Source: Hydrangea macrophylla (lineage: Eukaryota > Streptophyta > Magnoliopsida > Cornales > Hydrangeaceae). From it: a stretch of 64,000 bases of DNA. The translations under genes were made by a program, and so were the position numbers. Below the pieces are notes generated by a model. That model did no database searches. It saw only the letters and a list, made by a program, of their open reading frames with translations, and had not been told where the DNA came from. Location of the stretch: positions 12,092,001 to 12,156,000 of the forward strand of contig CM066994.1 of the NCBI GenBank assembly GCA_033977485.1. Direction: 5' to 3'. Shown piece by piece: positions 32,160-40,314 of the stretch (position 1 is its first letter; the number at the start of each line of letters is the position of its first letter).

Positions 32160-33487
32160 TATATATATATATAGACTTCTTCCTAAAAAAAAATTTTACA
32201 TTTATAGTGGGAATGATAAGTATTAAAATACCATAAACACTAAAAGTCAACACCAGTACTTGACTAAAGTTCTTTAGGAATATCCTGTATTGTGCTAGGA
32301 CGTGATTGATTCACATGTGTAATATAGATCAAATGCACATTGCGGAACAATAGGAAATGTTCGTAATTTACTTTGTTTAATTCTTTTCCTACATCAAACT
32401 CTAAAATTAAAAATTTTAAGTTTAAATATTTTCTATGAACCCCATGCGCCTTTGATAAACACATTTTAAATACAAAACAACTACATTTAAAGTTTTTTGT
32501 TTTTTTAGATATATTTTGTTTTACCAACCCATGAATATCTTTTGAGTCACAAAGAACATTTCATGTAATTCCTTCACTAGTTAGTTGTGATTCGTTTAAA
32601 GTCTAAGGGTCTATTTGAAAACACTTAAAATAGGGTCATGTAAGTCTCATTTTAATATGATATTTAGAGGCTGTTTAGGTCACAGAAGATAAAGGGCGCT
32701 GCCCCCGAACCCCTGTATAATTTTTTGCCCTCCGCACTAAACTCTTGGATCCGCTCCAACTCATAACCCGCTCAAACAGCATCTAAAACATCTCAAATGT
32801 CACTTTACCACCAAACTTCCCTACATTAATCTCCCTCAGAATTTTGACTTTCTTTACGCTAACTAACCCACATTTTTAAATTCTCATTCATATACTAACA
32901 TTTTGTGTTAAAAGAGATGGACGACTTAAAATTTCATGGGTTGTGGTGCATATGCTACCGTGCACTTTATGTGCCTGTCGTACAAGCAAAACTGGGAAAC
33001 TGTTTAGAATCCACCTTCTCAAGGCGTTTAGAGGGCATAAAAAAAAAAAATAAAGGAAAATTTTATCATATAGGTGTAGTAGTTTGACTATATCATATAA
33101 GAGTAATGTTCTGATTCTTAAATTTCTATTTAAAAGTGTTTCTCAAATGATATATCAATGGGTCAGATAAATAACTTTCAATCAAAATTCAACTTGTCTC
33201 ACTGTTTTAGGCCTAACCCTACTGTCACATCATTTAAGAAACACTTTTAAGATAAAATTTAGAAAGCATAGCATTACTCATCATACAACTAGGTGGTTTT
33301 TAATTTAAAAAAAATTGTAATCATATATATATATATATATATATATTTGGTCAAATTCATATATCAAAGTGTAATATCTAGCTCCCAAAATGTATTAATT
33401 CCAAAAATCACTTTGGACTGTTTTGGGACAAAATCAAAATTTTGTGATAAATTTAGTACTCCACTTTTAGCACCAAATTGGATTGTT
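32160..33487. other. Intergenic stretch without a recognisable gene
   Basis: At 32695-32760 a GCGCTGCCCCCGAACCCC phrase matches the hAT-type element at 53134-53823 in the other orientation and may be a fragment of that family. (TA)n lies at 33323-33346. Confidence 0.4.
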
Positions 33488-33667
33488 CAGTCAGGTTTTA
33501 AAGAGGGCGACCTCTTTTTATTAAAGAGAGGGCTTTTGTTTTGACCGTCGGATCATGTTTAAAAATTGTAAAATGATAACACTGCCCTTAATGAAAACAC
33601 GATCCGACAGTCAAAACAAAGACCCTCTCTTTAATAAAGAGAGGACATCCTCTCTAAACTATTTTCG
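33488..33667 (+). mobile_element. MITE family M1, copy a
   Basis: Starts CAGTCAGG and ends ATTTTCG. Long inverted arms hold CTCTTTTTATTAAAGAGAGG, TGTTTTGACCGTCGGATC and their complements near the right end (CTCTCTTTAATAAAGAGAGG). The middle is TGATAACACTGCCCTTAATG. Sister copies are at 47349-47531, 55290-55475 and 57560-57709. Confidence 0.75.
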
Positions 33668-35336
33668 TTGGATTGTTTATAAAAAAAATTATCTCGTGTG
33701 ACTAACATTAATCAATGGATCTCATGAAGAGATCAAAGTCACTGTGTCAGATCCATGGAATAATTTCTCGCCAACACCTAGTCCCAAAGAAAAAAAGATT
33801 TGGACGGGCAATCACCGGTAAACCCGCAGTAAATCCACCGGTTACATGGGTGCTTGTACTACGGGTGTTCCTCTATTCACCGGCAGCTCGTTTCCCGAAT
33901 CCCGCTTCGTTTCCCGGTAACACCGACTGGGTCTCTTAATAATATCGTCTAGTATTTCGTGATATTTTAATGTCAAAATATCGTGAATGATTAGTGGTAA
34001 ACATCAACTAAGTAGTAGGAATATTGTAGAATTTGTGGCTGTACGGCAAGTGAGTTCTAATGTTTCAGTGTCCTGGTGTGACTGACAGCTGGCTCCCCCT
34101 AAGTTGACACGTGTACGAATGGTAATTGAGTCCTTCACGTAGTGATTTGTTGGATTTGGATAATATTCTCATGTGACGGTCTCATGTTTGTCCTGAGAGC
34201 TCATGACCTTCTTAAGCAAAATCAAGAGTTTGAAACCTCTAGAGGCTGATGTAAGTGGGTTGAAAGACGGATTTCAACTACCTAGATAAATCGTATCCAG
34301 TGGTATGGGTACAAATTTTACCACTAACTTATATCATTGACTTTTAAAGTGAGTTGAATTACAATTCGTGCATAATTAACTTGTTTTCATAATTTGGGAG
34401 GGGCTAACTATACATATTATACATTTTTTTTTTTTCCTTCCTAGCTACCATATAAAAAATTAATTTGTTCAAAACTATGGAGGGCTATAGTCCGAGACAG
34501 CCCTCAAAGGGCTCTGCCCTTGCGCATAAGTTGCAACTCTAATCATAGAGAAATTATCTCACTGGTGTATAAAGAACACACGAGTCATGATAGTCTTTTG
34601 GGAGGCTAGAACAAATTCCTCCCCATGTCCCCATGCCCTATCTCCTTTTTTTTTTTTTTTTTTTATCACTTTTTAATTTAGTCCAACCTAAATGTATTAC
34701 CATTAGTCAAGCAACACAAATTAAAAATCAACTCTTGTTATTAATAAGTGGTACACAAAAATTCAAACAAAAAAATGAATGAATAGACAAAAAAAAAAAA
34801 AAAACATTTGGGGCGCTACTTTCCGAACTCCTGTGCCAAACTGTCAATGAATATATGCCATTAAAGTCCAGCCCGCCCTAACTAAAATTCTTGACTCTGC
34901 CCTTGCTTATGAGGAATAATTCAAGCCTAGCACGAGCTATCCCAATTTTGGTACTGGGTTGGGTTACTCCAGTATCATTTCAGGTTGCGATTGGTTATAA
35001 GAGGTATAACAAAAGTAACCCGAGCCTAATTCTATATACATAGGTTATGTCTATGTGAATAATAGATTTAGCTGAGGCAAAACCAGGGGCAAAGCCATGT
35101 GTACATGGTTTAGTAGCAATTATTCCTACTACAATTTTTTTTTTTTTTAATACCACATTTTTCCCCTTTTAGGCGAGAAAATTGATGAGAAATTATTAAT
35201 TAGGAAACGGTGTAATTTATATGAGTTGAATTAATCTCATCACAAGTTTAGTACTATAGCATTAATTTGTTGAGGCTTTTTTTTTTTTTTTTTTTTTTCT
35301 TTTTTCTCTTTTTAGATTATTGCAATTAGGGTTGTA
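33668..35336. other. Intergenic stretch; fragments of hAT-like sequence
   Basis: GAGGGCTATAGTCC and GGGCTCTGCCCTTG near 34484-34525, and a GGGGCGCTACTTTCC...CTGCCCTTGC block at 34810-34905, recall the ends of the hAT-type element at 53134-53823. Poly(T) runs are at 34648 and 35278. A 74-codon ORF at 33715 lacks family signs. Confidence 0.4.
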
Positions 35337-35475
35337 CTCAAGTTGAGCTCGATCCAAGCTTTAAGAATTGGCATCTTATTTAAGCTTGAGCTTGTCTCGT
35401 TTATTATCGAGCCGAGCTTAGCTGTTATCGAGCTGAGCCGCGAGCCTTGAGTGGCTCAACTCGTGTACACCCCTA
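35337..35475. mobile_element. hAT-like MITE, 139 bp
   Basis: Ends TAGGGTTGTACTCAAGTT and AACTCGTGTACACCCCTA are imperfect inverted repeats. The 8 bp flanks ATTGCAAT and ATAGCAAG match at six positions. The interior is made of GAGCT/GAGCC words, as in 49849-50139 and the fragment at 47620-47870. Confidence 0.6.
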
Positions 35476-35790
35476 ATAGCAAGTTTAAGTTACCAACCAA
35501 AACCAGCAGACCAAGCTCAATGCTTGACAGTTGGTTTGACACATGAATTTAGGACTATGCACATTATAATATGCCAATATACTTTCGATTTTAAATACTT
35601 TGCATTATACATATATTATTTTTTTTAGGGATAATTATGACCAAATCCTTAATTAAAGCAAGCAAAAGTTTAAATGAGCTGTTTTTTTTAGAATTTGTTA
35701 AAAGTCCCTCTCACAAGCACGTGGCCAAACATTGCCCCAAACATTCCAGTCACTCACACCGTGTGAGTGGCTGTACAATAGCATTCCTCA

Positions 35791-36175
35791 ATTCAAAAAA
35801 TATTTGAAAACTTTAACCCTCCATAACTTTTGATCTACAACTCCATTTTTTACAAATTTTATACCGTTGTAATCGTGTCGACGAGAGTTACAAAACTAGT
35901 ACCATTGTTGATATGTTTTGAGCAAAAAAAAAAAAAAACTTACATGCCTTATGTAACTGAAAATTTTACAAAACTACTTTTGTGAAATTTCACAAAACTA
36001 TATATATTTTTGAATTTATTCAAATTGGAAAAAAAAAATTTACTCAAAACATATCAACAATGGTACTAGTTTTGTAGCTATCGTCGACACGATTCCAACG
36101 GTATAAAATTTGAGAAAAATGGAGTTGTATATCAAAAGTTATGGAGATTTAAAGTTGCAAAATATTTTTTGAATT
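35791..36175. repeat. Large inverted repeat, arms about 132 bp
   Basis: 35791-35922 is complementary to 36041-36175 with few mismatches. Landmarks are CATAACTTTTGATCTACAACTCC and its complement, TCGTGTCGACGA and TCGTCGACACGA, and GTACCATTGTTGATATG and its complement. The 120 bp centre is A/T-rich. A transcript would form a long double strand. Confidence 0.85.
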
Positions 36176-36241
36176 TAAAATATCATACGGTACAATTCTC
36201 ATACCATATGAGCGGCTGCAAAAGCATTGGACGTGAAAAGG

Positions 36242-36414
36242 GGTAATACTTGGGACACAACCTTCATACAACTTTCATACAACCTCCCCAAAAGATGTGT
36301 CTATCTCTTTCCTGTGTCACTGTGGGGTCCAGTGACATCACAGGAGAGAGATAGACACATCTTTTGGAGAGGTTGTATGAAAGTTGTATGAAAGTTGTGT
36401 CCCAAATATTACTC
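36242..36414. mobile_element. MITE family M2, copy a
   Basis: Inverted arms of about 67 bp run from GTAATACTTGGGACACAAC to AAAAGATGTGTCTATCTCT. The centre contains GTGTCACTGTGGGGTCC. The sister copy at 51217-51389 is nearly the same with the centre reversed. Confidence 0.85.
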
Positions 36415-36553
36415 CGTGAAAAGTTGGGCGGAAGTGGGGAAATGTGGAAAATGTTTGGGTGCATGTCAATTTTGTACTTTTGTCAAAGAACATGGACTTT
36501 TGATTAAATGCAAATATTGAAGGTACTTTTTGTTAAATATTTAGCTGACAAGT

Positions 36554-36558
36554 GATAT
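36554..36558 (+). repeat. Target-site duplication GATAT, left
   Basis: GATAT directly precedes the LTR start and is repeated at 47099-47103 after the second LTR. A 5 bp duplication is standard for Ty3 integrases. Confidence 0.95.
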
Positions 36559-36639
36559 TGTAATACCCCGTATTTTTCAATAAATATTTAATGCAGAGAG
36601 ATTCTATATACTTCCTTTAACCATTCATGAAATTTCATC

Positions 36640-36823
36640 TTCGATCGATCGAAGCTAGTTCGAGCGATCGAGACCCTTCAGTTCAAGCGATCGAACCTTG
36701 TTCAATCGATCGAAACCCTACCGACCTGAATTTAATACGTGGTCCCTACTTCAATCGATCAAACCTTCTCAATCGATCAAACCTCCTGCGTTCGAGCGAT
36801 CGAACATACTTCGATCGATCGAA
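36640..36823 (+). promoter_or_regulatory. U3 array of TTCGATCGATCGAA palindromes, eight sites
   Basis: Sites start at 36640, 36659, 36682, 36701, 36750, 36768, 36791 and 36810: spacings 19, 23, 19, 49, 18, 23, 19. The 49 bp gap holds AATACGTGGTCC with ACGTGG at 36737-36742, as in the solo LTR. The copy in the 3' LTR is at 44968-45151. Confidence 0.9.
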
Positions 36824-36882
36824 CTTGTAATGATTTGATTTCCAGGTTTCACGCAAACAGGCCACCTGCACCCTCATTCCCC

Positions 36883-36891
36883 CTATATATA
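36883..36891 (+). promoter_or_regulatory. LTR TATA box
   Basis: CTATATATA in a CCCC...CCATG setting, 60 bp after the last palindrome. Transcription should start about 30 bp downstream, near 36920. Confidence 0.75.
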
Positions 36892-37186
36892 CCATGTGTT
36901 TGTGTGAGTTGGGGAGTTTACTGAACCTTGAGAGTTGAGAGTGTGTGCTTGTGTGTTGGTATACATATATATACACATACCTCCATATATCTATATATCT
37001 ACACACATATCTATATATATATACACTCAGCAGAGGAGAAGAAGAAGAACAGAAGAAGAAGAAGAAGAAGGAAAACAAGAGAGAGAAGGAGACAGAGAAA
37101 GAGAGAGACAGAGGCAGGCGAGAGAGAGAGGCCGCCATTAAAGCTTCGGAGCTAAAGCTTACCCAAACGCGCCCTTACGACTTTTG

Positions 37187-37203
37187 GTGAGTTCCAAACT
37201 CAC
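37187..37203 (+). promoter_or_regulatory. Splice donor inside a perfect hairpin
   Basis: TTTTG|GTGAGT is a strong 5' splice site. GTGAGT-TCCAA-ACTCAC gives a perfect 6 bp stem that hides it. It lies before the primer site, so any RNA spliced here would lose that site. The solo LTR has the same device at 20181-20196. Confidence 0.6.
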
Positions 37204-37310
37204 TCGGTATCTTAGTTATGATGTTTTACATATTCTGGACGTATAATTATAATCCAACCATCCCCTAGCACATTCTGCACGTTCACTGGCAGAATCTGTA
37301 GAAGACGAAG

Positions 37311-37473
37311 TTCGACCGATCGAACTGAGTTCGAGCGATCGAACATCACTGATCCCAATCGATCGAACTGAGTTCAATCGATCGAGACTACCTTCACTTC
37401 GATCGATCGAGAAGACTTCAATCGATCGAACAGCACTTTCTTCGAGCGATCGAGATGACCTCAATCGATCGAA
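37311..37473 (+). promoter_or_regulatory. Downstream array of TTCGATCGATCGAA palindromes, eight sites spaced 19/24
   Basis: Sites start at 37311, 37330, 37354, 37373, 37398, 37417, 37441 and 37460: spacings 19, 24, 19, 25, 19, 24, 19. Spacers within pairs are 5 nt (CTGAG, CTGAG, AAGAC, ATGAC); those between pairs are 10-11 nt and unrelated. The copy in the 3' LTR is at 45644-45806. Confidence 0.92.
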
Positions 37474-37839
37474 CCTAGCAGAACATGAATGTATTCCTTT
37501 CAGTTTATAATTCATAATGCGTAGTTGTTTAATTGTTGTCCCATGTTCTTATTATGCGATATTATGGATAACGGAGGTAATGGGATACGATAACGAGATT
37601 GAGATAATATGGTGAGTAACGTAGTCGGGTTCGGAACGCTAGAAATAGTACGACGCGATAACGTAGTAAGTTTGAAATAATAATACTGGGTAGTATTGGA
37701 TAAGTGAGAAATGAGTCAGTAAGAGGAATTGTATGTTTAAAGTTGTGTGTGTCGAGCTGATGATTCGCTCAGGTTGAATCCGATAAGTGTATGTCAAGGA
37801 TTTGATCAGGATAGTGAGAATTATGGGTGCACAGTACTC

Positions 37840-38100
37840 GCAAGAGTTCTTAAAAGCGGTGAACAGTAAGAGTTCTTAAAAGCGGTGAACAAGAGTAATT
37901 GTGGCACATCCATGATTTATATTTACCAGAGCTGTGTATGTATCGTACTCGCAAGCGTTCTTAAAAGCGGTGAACAGTAAGAGTTCTTAAAAGCGGTGAA
38001 CAAGAGTATGGGTACATCCATGGACCAGTCGTTATATGAGAACGATGTATGGGTGCTCGCAAGAGTTCTTAAAAGCGGTATAGCGGTGAACAAGAGCACT
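37840..38100 (+). repeat. Repeats of GAGTTCTTAAAAGCGGTGAAC in the LTR
   Basis: Five copies of GTTCTTAAAAGCGGTGAAC-like units, in two close pairs and one single variant (with an extra TATAGCGG). The unit's ends GTTC and GAAC are complementary. Confidence 0.85.
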
Positions 38101-38290
38101 GGTATGTTGTGCTGATATAATCAGTTCGAGATAGTCAGTTGGGTATTGTGAAATCAGTCTTAGAGTGGGAGTCGATAAGAATCGATTAATGATATGTCTG
38201 AATAATGAATGAGGATTATATATTTAGTATCACTGTCATATACTGTTCATAATGGTAATTATGTCATTTCTATGAGACTGTGTTAGTTAG

Positions 38291-38473
38291 TGCTCACTCA
38301 GCTTTCAACAAGCTGACGGCCTTTATTGCCTGGACATTCCCCGTCCAGACCACCCTGTCCTTTACAATGCAGATGACAGAACATATGGTAATAACTATTA
38401 TCCTGAAGGGAGTTACGTGGAGAATGGCTCCACTGATGCCAGTTATGCTGACGCCTATCCGTACGCTAGCTGA
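38291..38473 (+). other. Conserved reading frame near the LTR end, 60 codons to TGA
   Basis: Open from after an in-frame TAG, it includes ADGLYCLDIPRPD and ends YADAYPYAS. The solo LTR keeps the frame (21387-21566) with a length difference of six whole codons. It lacks an ATG at the start. CACTCAG just before it could be a splice acceptor. The 3' LTR copy ends at 46806. Confidence 0.45.
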
Positions 38474-38534
38474 AGACCTGAAGATAGATAGTAGTTTATA
38501 TTACTACTTTTCTTTTACTGTTGTACTTTGTAGT

Positions 38535-38572
38535 TAACGGGTACTTGGGCATATGTTGTCTCCAGACCTGTT
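38535..38572 (+). promoter_or_regulatory. 38 bp block identical to the solo LTR
   Basis: TAACGGGTACTTGGGCATAT and the following 18 bp (to CCTGTT) are identical at 21622-21659, though the flanks differ clearly. It lies in the transcribed part of the LTR, about 200 bp before its end. It may be a processing or RNA-structure signal. Confidence 0.7.
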
Positions 38573-38772
38573 GTGATCCTGTGGACCGTACTCTGATGTT
38601 TGTAATAGATAGAACCGTGTTTATATTTCAGTTGTTTACTGTTCCTGTTGTTCTTGTGGACTAGTACTGTGTGGTGTGGATTATCAGTGACTTTCACTTG
38701 TCATTCCCTATGGACCCATAAAGGAAATTTATTTTTCTCTATTTATGCTGCTCCGGGGCGTGACAAGGTTTT

Positions 38773-38784
38773 TGGTATCAGAGC
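38773..38784 (+). promoter_or_regulatory. Primer-binding site for initiator tRNA-Met
   Basis: TGGTATCAGAGC, 7 bp after the LTR end, is the usual initiator tRNA-Met complement. The match stops after 12 nt. Confidence 0.9.
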
Positions 38785-38919
38785 ACCTGGTTATATTACG
38801 GTTAGGTTCTGATATTGTCGTTCACTGATGGATTCCACACCATCTGGTTCTAGTATTTAAGATTTTCTTGAGATGAGATATGAGTATAAGATAAGTTCGT
38901 CTTCCTGACGATAGATAGT

Positions 38920-38931
38920 TTTCCTTTGCAG
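38920..38931 (+). promoter_or_regulatory. Candidate splice acceptor for the accessory ORF
   Basis: TTTTCCTTTGCAG|GACAGC is a good plant 3' splice site, with CCTGACG upstream as a possible branch point. The ATG of the accessory ORF follows 6 bp later. A partner donor lies at 37187, making a 1745 nt intron. Confidence 0.5.
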
Positions 38932-38937
38932 GACAGC

Positions 38938-39942
38938 ATGGATCCAGAGTTTCATCAATTTGTTACCGATGCTTATAGAGGGCACGTGATCCATGGGGAT
39001 ACCGTGGAGCCAGCTGACTTAGAGTTTTATCGTGAGCATGTATGCCAGATAGCTAGTAGACATTTGGAGGAGGACATGTGGAGAGCACTTTATGTGACAG
39101 AGAGGACTCACCCGACGCAGATGCGTATGGATGCTTACCATACTGCAAGGATTGGTAGAGACATTTGCCAGGAGATATTACGGTTAGTGCAGAGTAAGCC
39201 CGAGATGGATGAGATTGAGTTGAGAGCTATTGTAGCCGGTCCACCAGAGCCTGTAGTTGCACCAGTGCCAGCAACACCACCACCATCGCCGGTACCCGAT
39301 GTACCAGTTCCAGAGCCTGAGCCGATTCAGGAGGATGAGGACCTGGAGCCAGAGGATGAGCATGCCGATGAGGACATAGACGGAGATGGAGAGGATGAGC
39401 CGATAGATGACGAGGACCCAGTAGAGGATGAGCATGCAGATGATGCAGATGATGATGAGCCTGAGGATGACCCCGAGGAGCCAGAGTTTGAGCCAGAGGA
39501 TCCAGTACCAGACCCAGAGGCTATTGAGGCAGACATAGTAGTAGATGAGGAGGCAGCCGATGAGGAGGTAGTTGTGCCAGAGGTACCAGTTGTGCTTCAG
39601 ATACCAGCTGAACCCATTATGCATATGGCAGCTATGGCCGATATGGCAGTAGGATGGATAGTTCAGATGGTCGCACAGCCAGCAGATTTTGTTATGGGAG
39701 AGGCAGCCATAGCAGGAGCTCTTGATATAGCCGATGGATTCGCCGCAGTAGCAGTTGATGTCGCCAACCAGGCGATAGCAGACGGTATAGAGGATGATGA
39801 TGCAGAGATAGTAGAGGATTGGGATATAGGAGTTGTAGTCGGAGATCTTGTTGCACCAGTTGAGGATGACCCACTCGAGGAGATGGAGATTGATTCAGAG
39901 GATGAGGTACCACTAGCCGGATCAGACGCTGACGACTTTTGA
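38938..39942 (+). CDS. Accessory acidic protein encoded before gag
   Basis: 334 codons from ATG 38938; a reading from an upstream TTG is possible but unlikely. Residues 1-100 look folded and helical (FHQFVTDAYRGHV..., EILRLVQSKPEMDEIE). Residues 105-130 are Pro-rich (PPSPVPDVPVPEPEP). Residues about 130-225 are mostly Asp and Glu. The C-terminal part mixes Ala/Val/Met-rich helices (AAMADMAVGW) and another acidic tail. I recognise no family. The frame is open throughout while gag-pol next door is broken. The splice acceptor just upstream suggests a spliced mRNA. Acidic tails occur in histone chaperones and activation domains, but nothing here proves either role. Confidence 0.7.
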   Translation: MDPEFHQFVTDAYRGHVIHGDTVEPADLEFYREHVCQIASRHLEEDMWRALYVTERTHPTQMRMDAYHTARIGRDICQEILRLVQSKPEMDEIELRAIVAGPPEPVVAPVPATPPPSPVPDVPVPEPEPIQEDEDLEPEDEHADEDIDGDGEDEPIDDEDPVEDEHADDADDDEPEDDPEEPEFEPEDPVPDPEAIEADIVVDEEAADEEVVVPEVPVVLQIPAEPIMHMAAMADMAVGWIVQMVAQPADFVMGEAAIAGALDIADGFAAVAVDVANQAIADGIEDDDAEIVEDWDIGVVVGDLVAPVEDDPLEEMEIDSEDEVPLAGSDADDF

Positions 39943-40314
39943 GTCAGGACCTGCAGGGCTTAGTTTTTGTTAGTTTTATCAGGACATGTTGTCCACTAGA
40001 TTTTTGGGAGCTTGAGAGATAGCTATTTGACCATAGCTTTGTATAGATGTTAGCAGTAGTATAAGTAGTTGACCTTAGTGATGTGTTGCTTATGTCCCAC
40101 GTGGTACATGGTATGGTTACTGTGTACTCCATGGTACATCTTTTGATATCTATATATATACGAGCAGTACTTTTGATATTGATTGTTGGTTGTTTGATGT
40201 GTTGTTTTGTAGAACTGTTAGTTCTTGTTGCTTTTCGTTCTATCTTGGTTTCGTTTCTACGAGAAGACTTTCAGCTGATCAATATGTCTCTTGTAGGCAA
40301 TACTCGTTATCATC
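39943..40314 (+). other. Spacer between accessory ORF and gag, with a candidate splice acceptor
   Basis: 372 bp. ATGTCTCTTGTAG|GC at 40284-40296 looks like a 3' splice site 18 bp before the gag ATG at 40315. AGCTGATC upstream could serve as a branch point. A second frame (MSLVGNTRYHH...) crosses the gag start but soon stops. Confidence 0.45.

Larger units (their letters stand above)
36559..38765 (+). repeat. 5' LTR of the chromovirus
   Basis: 2207 bp, TGTAATACC...GGGGCGTGACA. In order: palindrome array 1 (36640-36823), TATA box (36883-36891), a leader with AT and GAA runs, hairpin splice donor (37187-37203), palindrome array 2 (37311-37473), GTTCTTAAAAGCGGTGAAC repeats (37840-38100), a conserved reading frame (38291-38473) and a 38 bp block (38535-38572) identical to one in the solo LTR. 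Confidence 0.97.

Noticed and set aside
36746..37190. Several ORFs of 61-130 codons in the LTR leader
   Set aside because: They read (TA)n, (GAA)n and GA-rich simple sequence; copies in the 3' LTR shift frame with repeat length.
36640..37473. A CRISPR-like array
   Set aside because: The repeat is only 14 bp, spacers are 5-11 bp, and the array lies in a plant LTR copied at both ends of a retroelement.
38280..38537. 85-codon ATG ORF near the LTR end
   Set aside because: It overlaps the conserved frame in another phase. The solo LTR keeps the ADG...YPYA frame rather than this one.
39184..39913. Minus-strand ORFs of 69, 73 and 146 codons
   Set aside because: Antisense to the acidic ORF; Ser- and Leu/Tyr-rich readings of GAT/GAG codons.
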